Shown in pieces: positions 1-10,181 of a stretch of 64,000 nucleotides of DNA. This DNA is from Actinomycetospora sp. NBRC 106375. Its GTDB lineage: Bacteria; Actinomycetota; Actinomycetes; Mycobacteriales; Pseudonocardiaceae. The notes beneath the pieces are model-generated. The model did not search any database and was not told where the DNA came from. It saw nothing but the letters and a program-made list of their open reading frames with translations. The position numbers and the translations under genes are program-made. Location of the stretch: the NCBI RefSeq assembly GCF_030269665.1, contig NZ_BSTS01000009.1, positions 124,001 through 188,000 of the forward strand, read 5' to 3'. The stretch's first letter is position 1, and every line of letters begins with the position of its first letter.

Positions 1-171
1 CGCGTCGAGCGCGCCGCGCAGCAGCCCCCCGCCGAGCGAGCCGTCGGCACCGGCGACCAGCAACTGGCCGGGCTCGACGGTGCCGAACCCGTGTCGATCG
101 AGCACGCGCACCACCGCCCGGGCCTCGTCGCCCCGCGCCAGCACCCCGGCCACCTCGCTGCGGTCGCTCAC
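1..171 (-). CDS. XdhC-like protein, N-terminal fragment (cut by window edge)
   Basis: Reading leftwards from a GTG at 171, 57 codons run to the window edge without a stop. The peptide contains ARGDEARAVVRVLDRHGFG followed by a GADGSLGGGLL stretch. This resembles the start of XdhC/CoxI-type proteins, where a short helix with ARG-x-x-x-A-V is followed by a strand and a Gly-rich turn. XdhC proteins help insert molybdenum cofactor into xanthine-dehydrogenase-family enzymes. The gene lies 25 nt downstream of glyS on the same strand. Only the N-terminus is visible, so the family call is tentative. Confidence 0.45.
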   Translation of the reverse strand, partial: MSDRSEVAGVLARGDEARAVVRVLDRHGFGTVEPGQLLVAGADGSLGGGLLRGALDA

Positions 172-196
172 GGCGTCCAGCGTAGGCGAGCGCGGC

Positions 197-1624
<1,428 letters not shown>

Positions 1625-1704
1625 GGTGGAACTCCGGGGAATCGCAGGTGGATCACGCTGGCCTCGCCTGGCTGGCGGGTACACCCAGCGTAGCGAGCGG
1701 CGGG

Positions 1705-2037
1705 TCAGCGATCGGAGAGCAGGCTCGGGTGCTCGGTGACGCCGTCGGGACCGGCGACGAGGGCTCGCTCGTGGGCCGCGGGCTCGTCGGTCAGCGCCTC
1801 GGAGAGCAGCGGGACGACGTGCTCGCGGACGTCGAAGGGCTGCAGCGCACGCCGGTAGGCGGTGACCGTGGTGAACCGGGCGACGAGCACCCAGCGCCCC
1901 GGTTCCTCGATCGCGCGGCCGAGGTCCACGCTCTCGCAGCCCGGCTGGGCGGCCAGCAGCGCGACCGCCCGGCGGGCCCGCTCGAGGAACGGCTCCGCGC
2001 TCCCCTCCGCCGGCGCGAAGCGACAGACCAGCAGCAT
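1705..2037 (-). CDS. antibiotic-biosynthesis-monooxygenase (ABM) fold protein
   Basis: This 110-residue protein starts at an ATG with a strong AGGAGG upstream. The sequence MLLVCRFAP, then [36 protein letters not shown], then [21 protein letters not shown] has the alternating strand-helix-strand pattern of the dimeric alpha+beta barrel ABM/heme-degrading family. The W-V-L-V-x-x-F strand is typical. Such proteins range from true monooxygenases to uncharacterised housekeeping proteins, and an ABM-like gene next to glyS is common in actinobacteria. Substrate unknown. It is upstream of glyS on the same strand and divergent from 2116. Confidence 0.7.
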   Translation of the reverse strand: MLLVCRFAPAEGSAEPFLERARRAVALLAAQPGCESVDLGRAIEEPGRWVLVARFTTVTAYRRALQPFDVREHVVPLLSEALTDEPAAHERALVAGPDGVTEHPSLLSDR

Positions 2038-2062
2038 GCGGCCCTCCTGACCCCGTCGGTCG

Positions 2063-2080
2063 ACAACGGATGCCATTATC
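2063..2080. promoter_or_regulatory. AT-rich imperfect dyad in the divergent promoter gap
   Basis: The 78-nt gap between the ABM gene and the smtB-zur operon contains ACAACGGATGCCATTATC, the only AT-rich stretch nearby. It is an imperfect dyad and sits where a SmtB or Zur operator would be expected, since these regulators commonly control their own operon. The match to a defined consensus is weak, so this is a positional guess. Confidence 0.22.
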
Positions 2081-2115
2081 GGGAGGGAGCACTCGACGAG
2101 CAGCGGGAGGTATCC

Positions 2116-2421
2116 GTGAGCGGTCGCGGACCGGGACGGGCGCGCTCGCCCTTCGCGCGTCGCCGCGGACGCATGGTGCCCGGCGACGGCCCGCTCGCGC
2201 GTGTACCCCCGGTGGCGGTGTTCGCGGTCGTGGCGGTCGTCTTCGCGGCCGGGGTGATCATCGGCGGGTTCGCCGGCGCGGTGCTCCTCGGGGCCCTCGC
2301 GATCGCCGTCGCCGTCCTGCTCGCCACGACGTGGCCCCGCCTGACGTCGGCCGAACGTCTGGTGCGCATCCTGGTCCTCGCGATCCTCGTGGCGATCACG
2401 GTCGGGCTGGTCGTGCGATGA
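2116..2421 (+). CDS. small membrane protein, DUF6703-like
   Basis: This 101-residue protein starts at a GTG with GGGAGG five bases upstream. A basic N-terminus ([12 protein letters not shown]) precedes a hydrophobic segment ([21 protein letters not shown], about 30-50), a second one ([19 protein letters not shown]) and a third ([19 protein letters not shown]). The [16 protein letters not shown] linker before the last helix resembles the actinobacterial DUF6703 membrane proteins. Function unknown. Its stop overlaps the smtB start by 4 nt (ATGA), so it is the first gene of the smtB-zur operon. Confidence 0.7.
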   Translation: MSGRGPGRARSPFARRRGRMVPGDGPLARVPPVAVFAVVAVVFAAGVIIGGFAGAVLLGALAIAVAVLLATTWPRLTSAERLVRILVLAILVAITVGLVVR

Positions 2422-2792
2422 GCGCGCCGCCCGGCCGGACCGCGGTGCCCGACCTCCCGGTCGTCCACGACGACGACGCCCACGACGTCCCCGCGCCGGA
2501 GATCCCCGCGTCCGTGGCGCTCGCCGCCGCGGGCGACCTGCTCCGGGCCCTCGCCGCCCCGGTGCGCATCGCGATCGTGCTGCAGCTGCGCGCCTCGCCG
2601 CGCTGCGTGCACGAGCTGGTCGACGCGCTCGCCGTGACCCAGCCGCTGATCAGCCAGCACCTGCGCGTGCTCAAGGCCGCCGGCGTGGTGCGCGGCGACC
2701 GGCGGGGGCGCGAGGTCGTCTACCGCCTCGTCGACGACCACCTCGCGCACATCGTCGTCGACGCCGTCGCCCACGTGGAGGAGGAGTCGTGA
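2418..2792 (+). CDS. smtB: ArsR/SmtB-family zinc-responsive repressor
   Basis: This 124-residue winged-helix regulator has the ArsR core: LRALAAPVRIAIVLQLRASPRCVHELVDALAVTQPLISQHLRVLKAAGVV, then the wing GDRRGREVVYRL. The C-terminal helix has a D-x-H-x(10)-H pattern (DDHLAHIVVDAVAHVEE), the alpha-5 type metal site of SmtB/CzrA sensors. A His/Asp-rich N-terminus (HDDDAHD) may add metal ligands. It is coupled by 4-nt overlaps to the preceding membrane protein and the following zur. In mycobacteria the orthologous pair senses zinc sequentially, with SmtB controlling zur expression. Confidence 0.88.
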   Translation: MSAPPGRTAVPDLPVVHDDDAHDVPAPEIPASVALAAAGDLLRALAAPVRIAIVLQLRASPRCVHELVDALAVTQPLISQHLRVLKAAGVVRGDRRGREVVYRLVDDHLAHIVVDAVAHVEEES

Positions 2793-3205
2793 ACTCACGC
2801 GCCCCCTCCGTCCCCGGGCTGCGCGCGACACGCCAGCGGGCGGCGATCGCCGGGCTGCTCGACGAGCTCGACGACTTCCGCTCCGCCCAGGAGATCCACG
2901 AGGAGCTCCGCCGACGCGGCGAGGGCATCGGTCTGACCACCGTATACCGCACCCTGCAGGCCCTCGCCGACGCCGACGAGGTCGACGTGCTGCGCACGGG
3001 CACCGGCGAGGCGTCCTACCGCCGCTGCTCCGAGCACCACCACCATCACCTCGTCTGCCGCGCGTGCGGCAAGACCGTCGAGGTCGAGGGCCCGGCCGTC
3101 GAGCACTGGGCCGACCGCGTCGCCACCCAGCACGGGTTCGCCGAGATCTCGCACACCGTGGAGATCCTCGGCATCTGCGCCGACTGCCGCGCCGCCGCCC
3201 GCTGA
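2789..3205 (+). CDS. zur: Fur-family zinc uptake regulator Zur
   Basis: This 138-residue Fur-family repressor has the N-terminal winged helix (LRATRQRAAIAGLLDEL, SAQEIHEELRRRGEGIGLTTVYRTLQAL) and a C-terminal dimerisation/metal domain. Metal ligands visible are EHHHHHLVCRACG, a structural CxxC, the second pair CADC near the C-terminus, and the H-x-V-E-I-LGICADC segment. Structural zinc and regulatory zinc sites are both intact. It starts at a GTG overlapping the smtB stop (GTGA). The operon position after smtB distinguishes it from FurA. It is expected to repress zinc uptake genes when zinc is sufficient. Confidence 0.92.
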   Translation: MNSRAPSVPGLRATRQRAAIAGLLDELDDFRSAQEIHEELRRRGEGIGLTTVYRTLQALADADEVDVLRTGTGEASYRRCSEHHHHHLVCRACGKTVEVEGPAVEHWADRVATQHGFAEISHTVEILGICADCRAAAR

Positions 3206-3232
3206 GGCTCATCGCGCCCGGGGTGTGCGAGG

Positions 3233-3271
3233 AATGCGGCTTTCCTGGCGTCTGACGCCAGGATCGCCACA
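3233..3271. repeat. palindromic intergenic repeat, family A copy 1
   Basis: A 39-nt element centred on the palindrome CCTGGCGTCTGACGCCAGG. An identical 39-mer in opposite orientation occurs at 7898-7936, and weaker similarity continues another 20 nt outside it. It lies between the convergent zur and BCCT genes, where it could terminate transcription from both sides. Confidence 0.85.
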
Positions 3272-3332
3272 GGCTCGCCGGCGCGACACGCCGGGAGGCG
3301 CCGCCGTCCGGGGCGCGCCGCGGGTCGGGCCT

Positions 3333-3394
3333 CGCGAGTGGCGCGTTCCGCAGGTCGGCGGGCCCGTCGATCATGCGCAACGTGCCGGTCGCCC
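3333..3394. repeat. inverted-repeat element, family B copy 1
   Basis: Two 21-nt arms (3333-3353 and 3373-3393, about 15 of 21 paired) enclose a short loop. Related elements occur at 17564-17624 and 59238-59298, each in an intergenic gap. The conserved arm reads approximately CGCGAGTGGCACGTTCCGCAG. Confidence 0.75.
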
Positions 3395-3411
3395 GGGCGG
3401 CGCGCCGCGGC

Positions 3412-3530
3412 CGCAGCGAAGGCGTCCCTCGCTGCGCCCGGCGCAGTGAGGGCGTCCCTCGCTCCCGCGACCACGCACCCAGGGCGCCCCTCGCTCCCGC
3501 GACCACGAACCCAGGGCGCCCCTCGCACCG
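3412..3530. repeat. tandem 32-nt repeat plus GGGCGTCCC hairpins (family E copy 1)
   Basis: Two adjacent 32-nt units (3449-3480 and 3481-3512) differ at two positions, and a third partial unit follows to about 3527. The preceding bases 3412-3440 hold a hairpin built from the same CGCAGCGAGGGCGTCCC motif seen in the terminator-like hairpin at 26447-26485. Together with families A and B this fills the 381-nt gap between zur and the BCCT gene. No ORF in the gap is convincing. Confidence 0.8.
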
Positions 3531-3586
3531 CCCCGGACACGCGGGAGCCGGGCCCCCGGACGGGGATCCGGCTTCCCGGTGCCTGC

Positions 3587-5521
3587 CTACTCCCGGTCAG
3601 CGCTCGGACGCCCCGCCGGTTCGGCCTGGGCACCCGGGCCCGTGTCGACGACCTCGGTGCCACCCGGGTCGTCGTCCTTGGGCACCGCCCTGGCCTGGGC
3701 CCGCGCCTCCTCCGGGTCCGCCGGCACGACGGGGGTCTCGCCCGTCGAGAACGGATCCTGCACGCCGTACACCTCGGCGTACGTCGGCCCGGTCGCGTCG
3801 CCGTTGGCCTGGCGCCGGGCGCTCGTGGCCGGGAAGGCCTGGACGCGCAGGTAGAAGTCCTCGCCGTGCTTGTCGGTGCCGTGGTCGATGGCCTGCTCCA
3901 TGACCTCGAGGCCCTTGCGCTCGCGCAGGACGATCGGGTCGTGGTTGAGGTCGCGCATGAACGCGATGCAGAGGAACACCATGATCACGACGAAGGGCGC
4001 CGCCACGAGGATCGTGAGGCTCTGCAGGCCGGACAGGGCGTCCTCGCCGCCGACGAGCAGCATGATGATCGCGACCGCGCCCATCGTGGAGCCCCAGAAG
4101 ATGACCACCCAGCGCGAGGGCTCGTCGGTGCCGCGCTGCGAGAGCGTGCCGGTGACGATCGACGCGGCGTCGGCGCCGGAGACGAAGAAGATCGCCACCA
4201 GGACCATGACGAGCAGCCCGGTGAACGTCGCCCACGGGTAGGCCTGCAGGACGGCGAAGAGCTGCTGCTCGGTGCCCGCGGCGGCCGGGTCGAGGCCCGC
4301 CTGCTGCTGGCTGATCGCCGTGCCGCCGAAGATCGCGAACCACAGGAGGCTCACGAGGCTCGGCACCAGGATCACGCCGCCGACGAACTGGCGGATAGTG
4401 CGGCCGCGGCTGATCTTCGCCAGGAACATGCCGACGAAGGGCGTCCAGGAGATCCACCAGGCCCAGTAGAAGACCGTCCAGCTGCTGAGCCAGTCGAGCA
4501 TCGCCGTGCCGCCGGTGGCCTCGGTGCGCCCGACCATCTCGGCGAAGTCGCCGAAGTACGCGCCGACCGCCGTCGGCAGCAGGTCGAGGATGATCACCGT
4601 CGGGCCGACGACGAACACGAACAGCGCCAGCACGCCGGCCAGCACCATGTTGATGTTCGACAGCCACTGGATGCCCTTGGCGACGCCGGAGACGGCCGAG
4701 AGCACGAACGCCGCGGTGAGCACCACGATCAGCGGGACGAGGACCTCGTTGCCCGCGCCGGGCAGGAAGCCCGTGGCGTCGAGCCCGCCGCCGATCTGCA
4801 GGGCGCCCAGGCCCAGCGAGGCCGCCGACCCGAAGATCGTCGCGAAGATCGCGATGATGTCGATGACCCGGCCGACGGCGCCGTTGGCGGCCTTCTCGCC
4901 GATGAGCGGGATGAACGCCGAGCTGATCAGCTGGCGACGGCCCTTGCGGAACGTCGAGTACGCGATCGCGAGGCCGACCACCGCGTAGATCGCCCACGGG
5001 TGCAGCGTCCAGTGGAACAGCGAGGTCGCCATCGCCGTACGCAGGGCCTCGACCTGGTCGCCGGGCGGTACCGATCCGGGCGGCGGCTCGGTGAAGAACG
5101 AGAGCGGCTCGGCCACGCCGTAGAACATGAGCCCGATGCCCATGCCGGCGCTGAACATCATGGCGATCCACGAGACCGTGCGGAACTCGGGCTGCTCGTC
5201 GTCACGCCCGAGCTTGATCTTGCCGAAGCGGCTGAAGGCGAGCCAGAGCGCGAACACCACGAAGCCGGTGGCCGCGAGGATGAAGCCCCAGCCACCCCCG
5301 CGGATGAGTCCCTCGAGCATCGCGCCCGAGGCGCTGCTGAGGCTCTCGGTGCCGACCACGCCCCAGACGACGAAGACGACGGCGAGCGCCGCGCCCACGC
5401 CGAACACGACCCAGTCGGTGCCGTGCTTCCGGTCCGTTGCCGAGGCGGCCCCGGTGGTCGCGGGCTCGTCCGGCTCGGCCGCCGACGGGCCCGGCGGTGA
5501 CGAGAGATCCTGTGTCATCAC
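3587..5521 (-). CDS. BCCT-family glycine betaine/choline/carnitine transporter
   Basis: This 644-residue inner-membrane protein has about 12 hydrophobic helices starting with DWVVFGVGAALAVVFVVWG near residue 35. The BCCT signature around TM8 is present (FYWAWWISWTPFVGMFLA, followed by ISRGRTIRQF), as is the aromatic Trp box that binds quaternary ammonium groups. An N-terminal acidic tail and a C-terminal cytosolic tail of about 120 residues may carry osmosensing or regulatory functions. Likely role: sodium- or proton-coupled uptake of a compatible solute. It starts at GTG 5521, with an ATG immediately after; either could be used. It is convergent with zur and probably a single-gene unit. Confidence 0.9.
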   Translation of the reverse strand: MMTQDLSSPPGPSAAEPDEPATTGAASATDRKHGTDWVVFGVGAALAVVFVVWGVVGTESLSSASGAMLEGLIRGGGWGFILAATGFVVFALWLAFSRFGKIKLGRDDEQPEFRTVSWIAMMFSAGMGIGLMFYGVAEPLSFFTEPPPGSVPPGDQVEALRTAMATSLFHWTLHPWAIYAVVGLAIAYSTFRKGRRQLISSAFIPLIGEKAANGAVGRVIDIIAIFATIFGSAASLGLGALQIGGGLDATGFLPGAGNEVLVPLIVVLTAAFVLSAVSGVAKGIQWLSNINMVLAGVLALFVFVVGPTVIILDLLPTAVGAYFGDFAEMVGRTEATGGTAMLDWLSSWTVFYWAWWISWTPFVGMFLAKISRGRTIRQFVGGVILVPSLVSLLWFAIFGGTAISQQQAGLDPAAAGTEQQLFAVLQAYPWATFTGLLVMVLVAIFFVSGADAASIVTGTLSQRGTDEPSRWVVIFWGSTMGAVAIIMLLVGGEDALSGLQSLTILVAAPFVVIMVFLCIAFMRDLNHDPIVLRERKGLEVMEQAIDHGTDKHGEDFYLRVQAFPATSARRQANGDATGPTYAEVYGVQDPFSTGETPVVPADPEEARAQARAVPKDDDPGGTEVVDTGPGAQAEPAGRPSADRE

Positions 5522-5678
5522 GCGTCGCGTCTCCCGGCCGTGATCTCCACCGGGGACGCCCCTCCTCTCCGGATGGACGGCGGTCGGCGGAGTCTACGGG
5601 TCTTATGGGCTGATTCGTCCCACTTTCGGCAGATTCGTGACGTCCGTTGCGTCGCGCACAACGGGCGACGGGAGGCCG

Positions 5679-6089
5679 TCAGCCGGCGTCGATGAGATCC
5701 GTCCGGACCTGGGAGGCCGTCGACACGACGAGCATGAGCAGGGTGCGGAGCGCACCGACGGAGAGGCCCTCGGCCGGGAAGGCGTAGCGGAGGGTCACGT
5801 CCCAGCCGCGGTCGGTGGCGACGGCGCCGAGGGTGCCGAACAGCCCCTGACCGGCGCGTTCGGCGACCTGCCGGGGGACGTCGGCGTCGGCGAGATCCCA
5901 GGCGACGACGCACGTCAGGCTCAGCACGGCGAGGCCCTCGACCAGCTCGATCCCCTGGATCGCGCAGGGCACGCCGTCGTGGCGGAACGACAGCGCCCCG
6001 TCGTCGTCGACGTGCACGTCCACGAACTGCTCCATCGCCTCCCGGGCGGTGATGAGCAGGCTCGCCGTGGTCGCGGCCTCCCGGCTCAC
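5679..6089 (-). CDS. YbjN / type III chaperone-fold domain protein (Rv2360c-like)
   Basis: This 136-residue protein starts at a GTG overlapping the uppS stop (GTGA). The alternation of an amphipathic helix ([12 protein letters not shown]), a strand pair ([18 protein letters not shown]), another strand ([16 protein letters not shown]) and later helices resembles the YbjN/T3SS-chaperone-like fold. Position directly after uppS matches an uncharacterised mycobacterial gene there. No catalytic motif is visible. Role unknown, possibly peptide or protein binding. Confidence 0.55.
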   Translation of the reverse strand: MSREAATTASLLITAREAMEQFVDVHVDDDGALSFRHDGVPCAIQGIELVEGLAVLSLTCVVAWDLADADVPRQVAERAGQGLFGTLGAVATDRGWDVTLRYAFPAEGLSVGALRTLLMLVVSTASQVRTDLIDAG

Positions 6090-6940
6090 GAGGTGCCCGT
6101 CCCGTCGGCGCTGTCCATCGCGCCCCCGTAGCGGCGGTCGCGGCTGGCGTAGATCTCGCACGCCTCCCAGAGGTGGCGGCGGTCGAAGTCCGGGAAGAGC
6201 GTGTCCAGGAAGACCATCTCGGCGTACGCCGACTGCCAGAGCAGGAAGTTCGACGTCCGCTGCTCCCCCGAGCTGCGCAGGAACAGGTCGACGTCGGGCA
6301 TGTCGGGCTCGTCGAGATGACGGGCGAGGGCCTTCTCGTCGATGCGCTCCGGGTCGATCTCGCCGCGCGCGGCCCGGCGCGCGAGCTCACGGGCGGCGCC
6401 GACGATCTCCGCGCGCCCGCCGTAGTTGACGCACATGGTCAGCGTGACGACGTCGTTGTCGCGCGTCATCTCCTCGGCGATCTCCAGCTCCTTGATCACA
6501 CTGCGCCAGAGCCGGGGCCGCTGTCCCGACCACCGCACGCGGACGCCCATCGCGTGCATCTCGTCGCGCCGCCGCCGGATCACATCGCGGTTGAAGCCGA
6601 GCAGGAAGCGCACCTCGTCGGGGCTGCGGCGCCAGTTCTCGGTGGAGAAGGCGTACGCGCTGATCCACTTCACGCCGATGTCGATGCAGCCGCGCACGAC
6701 GTCGAGCAGCTGGGCCTCACCGTGCCGGTGGCCCTCGATGCGGGGCAGCCCACGCTGGTTGGCCCACCGCCCGTTGCCATCCATCACCAGCGCGACGTGG
6801 TTCGGCACCAGCTCCGCGGGGATCGGGGGTGGGGTCGCGCCGCTCGGGTGCGGGGTCGGCGCCATGATCGTCGGGTCACCGGGGCCGCGCAGCCGGCGGT
6901 CGTCGGTGCGTCCGCGGACGCGGCGCGCGCGGGGGCTCAC
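6086..6940 (-). CDS. uppS: isoprenyl (long-chain cis-prenyl) diphosphate synthase
   Basis: This 284-residue soluble enzyme extends allylic diphosphates with cis-isoprene units to make the undecaprenyl/decaprenyl carrier lipid of cell-wall synthesis. Motifs are [13 protein letters not shown] with the catalytic Asp, [36 protein letters not shown], and [20 protein letters not shown] chose GTG 6940 over ATG 6865 because it overlaps the recO stop, has AGGAG eight bases upstream, and mycobacterial homologues carry a similar N-terminal extension. It is translationally coupled to recO and the YbjN-like gene. Confidence 0.94.
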   Translation of the reverse strand: MSPRARRVRGRTDDRRLRGPGDPTIMAPTPHPSGATPPPIPAELVPNHVALVMDGNGRWANQRGLPRIEGHRHGEAQLLDVVRGCIDIGVKWISAYAFSTENWRRSPDEVRFLLGFNRDVIRRRRDEMHAMGVRVRWSGQRPRLWRSVIKELEIAEEMTRDNDVVTLTMCVNYGGRAEIVGAARELARRAARGEIDPERIDEKALARHLDEPDMPDVDLFLRSSGEQRTSNFLLWQSAYAEMVFLDTLFPDFDRRHLWEACEIYASRDRRYGGAMDSADGTGTS

Positions 6941-7812
6941 AGGGCGACTCCTGGTTCCGGGCGAAGGGGCCCTCCGCTCGGTTCGACGTCCGGACCTGCT
7001 CGGTCCGCGTCCGGATCGTCCTCGCCGTCGACCCCGACCGCGATCCCCCCGCCGAGGTCCACGCGCGGGACGGCCCCCCGTCGATCGACGAGCGGTAGCG
7101 AGCGCAGGGTCCGCTCCAGGTGCCACTGCAGGTGGGCGGCCACGAGGCCCGCCGAGTCGCGGCGCGCGGCGCCGTCGGTGTCCTCGGCGGTGGTCCAGTC
7201 GCCGTCGCGCAGGGCCTCGAGCAGGCGCCACGTCGGCTCGGAGGGGACGACGGCGCCCGACGGCCGGCAGCCCTCGCACACGGCGCCGCCGGCGGGCACC
7301 GAGAAACGCCGGTGGTACGGCGCGCCCTCGCGCCCGCAGCGCGCGCACTCCGTGATCGCCGGGGCCCAGCCCGCGATGACCATGGCGCGCAGCAGGAAGG
7401 CGTCGAGGACGAGGTACGGGTCGCGGGTGCCGCCGGCGAGCCCGCGCAGGGCGCCGACGAGCAGCAGAAACAGGTCGCGGGCCGGCTCGCCCTCCTCCGA
7501 GGTGAGCCGGTCGGCGGTCTCGAGCAGCGCGCAGCCCGCGGTGTAGCGGGGGTAGTCGACGGTCAGCCCGCCGCCGAAAGCGTCGAGGGTCTGCACCTGC
7601 GTGACGATGTCGAGGGTGCGGCCGGTGTGCAGCTGCAGGTCCACGTGGCCGAACGGCTCCAGCCGCGCGCCGAACTTCGAGCTCGTGCGGCGCACGCCCT
7701 TGGCGACCGCGCGCACCTTGCCGTGCCGGTGGGTGAGGAACGTGACGATCCGGTCGGCCTCACCGAGCTTCTGCAGGCGCAGCACCACCCCGGTGTCGCG
7801 ATAGAAGCCCAC
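6937..7812 (-). CDS. recO: DNA repair protein RecO
   Basis: This 291-residue recombination mediator loads RecA on SSB-coated single strands in the RecFOR pathway. The N-terminal OB fold is recognisable ([39 protein letters not shown]), followed by the helical domain and a zinc finger made of CARC and CEGC about 25 residues apart. The reading frame stays open upstream through the family A repeat to 7935, but the GTG at 7812 gives the standard N-terminus. The acidic C-terminal tail after VDLGGG is longer than usual. Stop overlaps the uppS start by 4 nt. Confidence 0.93.
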   Translation of the reverse strand: MGFYRDTGVVLRLQKLGEADRIVTFLTHRHGKVRAVAKGVRRTSSKFGARLEPFGHVDLQLHTGRTLDIVTQVQTLDAFGGGLTVDYPRYTAGCALLETADRLTSEEGEPARDLFLLLVGALRGLAGGTRDPYLVLDAFLLRAMVIAGWAPAITECARCGREGAPYHRRFSVPAGGAVCEGCRPSGAVVPSEPTWRLLEALRDGDWTTAEDTDGAARRDSAGLVAAHLQWHLERTLRSLPLVDRRGAVPRVDLGGGIAVGVDGEDDPDADRAGPDVEPSGGPLRPEPGVAL

Positions 7813-7897
7813 GTCGTCATCGTCCCACCTCGACGGCTCCGCGGGCCGGAGCAGCGGGCGCCCGTCGGAAACGATCGGCGTGTCGCGGAGACGAGCG

Positions 7898-7936
7898 TGT
7901 GGCGATCCTGGCGTCAGACGCCAGGAAAGCCGCATT
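7898..7936. repeat. palindromic intergenic repeat, family A copy 2
   Basis: Exact reverse-complement copy of the 39-nt element at 3233-3271, in the 154-nt gap between era and recO. Here both neighbours point the same way, so it lies in the era-recO transcript. It may act as an intercistronic attenuator, or only mark repeat mobility. A short tandem CTACGTACGAGGCCC follows at about 7945-7968. Confidence 0.85.
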
Positions 7937-7966
7937 GCTCGTACGAGGCCCCTACGTACGAGGCCC

Positions 7967-8914
7967 CTAGAACCCCAGACGGCGGAGCTGGCGGGGGTCG
8001 CGCTGCCAGTCCTTGGCGACCTTGACGAACAGGTCGAGGTGCACCTTCTCGCCCAGCAGGTTCTCGATCTGCGTGCGGGCGCGGGTGCCGACGTCCTTGA
8101 GTCGCGAGCCGCCGCGACCGATGACGATCGCCTTCTGCGAGGTGCGCTCGACGAAGATCTCGGCCCGCACGGTGAGCACCTTGCCCGGCGTCATCTCCTC
8201 GACGACGACGGCCAGCGAGTGCGGGAGCTCGTCACGGACACCCTCGAGCGCCGCCTCGCGGACGAACTCCGCGATCAGCCGCTCCTCGGGCTCGTCGGAG
8301 AGGTCGCCCTCGGGGTAGAGCGGCGGACCTGGCGGCATCCGCTCCAACAGCAGGTCCGCCAGCAGCGAGACCTGGTGCCCGGACTCCGCGGACACCGGGA
8401 CGATCTCGGCGAACTCGGCGAGCTCGTGCACCGCCAGCAGGCGCTCGGCGATCACCTCGGGCCGCACGAGATCGGTCTTGGTGAGGATCCCGATGAGCGG
8501 GGTCTTCCCGGCGATCTTCTCCAGCTCCGAGGCGATGAACCGGTCGCCGGGCCCGATCTCCTGGTCGGCCGGCACGCAGAAGCCGATGACGTCGACCTCG
8601 GCCCAGGTCGTGCGTACGACGTCGTTGAGACGCTCCCCCAGCAGGGTCCGCGGACGGTGCAGGCCGGGGGTGTCGACGAGGACGAGCTGGCCGTCGTCGC
8701 GGTGCACGATCCCGCGGATCGCGTGCCGGGTCGTCTGCGGCCGCGACGACGTGATCGCGACCTTCTGCCCGACCAGCGCGTTCGTCAGCGTCGACTTGCC
8801 CACGTTGGGACGGCCCACGAAGCACGCGAACCCCGACCGGAAGCCCTCCCGGGTCGAGCTCCGCTCCCCTATCGGCGTGCTGTCCTGTCTCTTGTCTCCC
8901 TCAGGCTGCGTCAA
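7967..8914 (-). CDS. era: GTPase Era
   Basis: This 315-residue GTPase assists 16S rRNA processing and 30S assembly. Seen: G1 GRPNVGKST, switch region TTRHAIRGIV, G3 DTPGLH, G4 TKTD, G5 VSAES, then a C-terminal KH domain with VIGRGGSRLKDVGTRAR and EKVHLDLFVKVAKDW. No ATG or GTG lies upstream of the GTPase core in frame, so the start is the TTG at 8914, overlapping the 3' end of lhgO by 14 nt. It is the next gene after lhgO on the same strand. Confidence 0.95.
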   Translation of the reverse strand: MTQPEGDKRQDSTPIGERSSTREGFRSGFACFVGRPNVGKSTLTNALVGQKVAITSSRPQTTRHAIRGIVHRDDGQLVLVDTPGLHRPRTLLGERLNDVVRTTWAEVDVIGFCVPADQEIGPGDRFIASELEKIAGKTPLIGILTKTDLVRPEVIAERLLAVHELAEFAEIVPVSAESGHQVSLLADLLLERMPPGPPLYPEGDLSDEPEERLIAEFVREAALEGVRDELPHSLAVVVEEMTPGKVLTVRAEIFVERTSQKAIVIGRGGSRLKDVGTRARTQIENLLGEKVHLDLFVKVAKDWQRDPRQLRRLGF

Positions 8915-10181
8915 CGTGCTTCCCCTCGAGCCGCGCCACGATCTCGCGGCCGATGGGCAGCGCCGCGGTGGCCGCCGGCGAGGGCGCGTTGAGCACGTGC
9001 AGCACGCTCGGCCCGTCGGCGGCGTCGCCGTCCTGCACGAACAGGAAGTCGTCGACGAGCGACCCGTCGGGGCGGATCGCCTGCGCCCGCACGCCGGCGC
9101 GGCGGGCGACGTCGTGCGGCCGGGCCAGGTCGTCGGCGGTCACGCCGGGCAGCATCCGGGCCACGGCGGCGGCCATCGCCGACCGCGACAGCGAGCGGTA
9201 CATCTCGCCGAGCCCGTAGCGCCACTGCTGTCCGGCGAGCTTGAGGAAGCCGGGGTCGGCGAGCGTCCCGGCGAGCTCGCGCACCCGCAGCGTGCGCCAG
9301 TCGTAGCCCTCGCGGGCCAGCGCCAGGACGGCGTTCGGGCCGACGTGCACCGAGCCGTCGACGCCGCGGGTCGCGTGCACGCCGAGGAACGGGAACGCCG
9401 GGTCGGGCACGGGGTAGACCAGCCCGCGCACCTGATCGCCGATCGGGCCGACCAGGTCGGAGTACTCGCCGCGGAACGGCACGATCCGCACGCCGGGGTC
9501 GAAGCCCGAGGCCCGGGCGATCTCGTCGGAGCGCAGCCCGGCGCACACCACGACCTGGCCCGCGAGCAGGTCGCCCCGGTCGGTGTGGACGACGACGTCG
9601 CGGCGCCGGCGGGTCACGGAACGGACCGCGCGCCCGGTGTGCAGCACGGCGCCCCGCGCGGCGGCGACGTCGGCGAGCTCGCGGGTGATCGCGCCGTAGT
9701 CGCAGATGCCCGTCGACGGCACCCAGAGCCCCGCGAGCGCCGCGACCGCCGGCTCACGGTCGCGGACACCGGCCTCGTCCAGCTCGTGGACCTCGACGCC
9801 GTTGGCGCGGCCGCGGCGCACCAGCTCAGCCATGCGCGGCAGCTCGGCCTCGTCGGTCGCGACGACGACCTTGCCGCACTCCTGCCAGGGCAGATCGTGC
9901 TCGGCGCAGAACTCCTTGGTCTCCGCGCACCCGGCGACGGCCAGGCGGGCCTTGAGCGACCCCGGCGCGTAGTAGAGCCCGGAGTGGATCACGTTGGAGT
10001 TGCGGCCGGTCTGGTGCGTGCCCGCGGTGTGCTCGCGCTCCACCAGCGCGACGGACGTGTGCCCGGCGGCGAGCAGCTCGTGCAGCACGGCGAAGCCGAC
10101 GATGCCGCCGCCCACGACGACGACGTCGTGACGCGGGCTGGAGGCCACGGTTCCGGCGGGCGGGGTGGCGGCGTCAGCCAC
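8901..10181 (-). CDS. lhgO: L-2-hydroxyglutarate oxidase-like FAD enzyme
   Basis: This 426-residue FAD-dependent oxidoreductase of the DAO family has the dinucleotide motif [17 protein letters not shown] near the N-terminus, then [32 protein letters not shown], which is characteristic of LhgO. Later segments are [28 protein letters not shown] and [18 protein letters not shown]. LhgO converts L-2-hydroxyglutarate, a metabolic side product, to 2-oxoglutarate and passes electrons to the membrane. The GTG at 10181 overlaps the upstream CNNM gene. Its presence between era and the CNNM gene looks like an accessory insertion in a core operon. Confidence 0.85.
   Translation of the reverse strand: MADAATPPAGTVASSPRHDVVVVGGGIVGFAVLHELLAAGHTSVALVEREHTAGTHQTGRNSNVIHSGLYYAPGSLKARLAVAGCAETKEFCAEHDLPWQECGKVVVATDEAELPRMAELVRRGRANGVEVHELDEAGVRDREPAVAALAGLWVPSTGICDYGAITRELADVAAARGAVLHTGRAVRSVTRRRRDVVVHTDRGDLLAGQVVVCAGLRSDEIARASGFDPGVRIVPFRGEYSDLVGPIGDQVRGLVYPVPDPAFPFLGVHATRGVDGSVHVGPNAVLALAREGYDWRTLRVRELAGTLADPGFLKLAGQQWRYGLGEMYRSLSRSAMAAAVARMLPGVTADDLARPHDVARRAGVRAQAIRPDGSLVDDFLFVQDGDAADGPSVLHVLNAPSPAATAALPIGREIVARLEGKHVDAA

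Noticed and set aside
3449-3512. CRISPR array suggested by 32-nt repeats
   Set aside because: The units are directly adjacent with no spacers, there are only about 2.5 units, and no cas genes are in the window.
3338-5500. 720-codon ORF opposite the BCCT gene, and similar long antisense ORFs
   Set aside because: Typical of high-GC antisense frames: Arg/Asp/Glu/His-rich low-complexity translation without family resemblance.
7612-7660. HVDL-like match on the minus strand
   Set aside because: It is within recO ([10 protein letters not shown]), not a separate leader ORF, and lacks the RxHVDLxR context.
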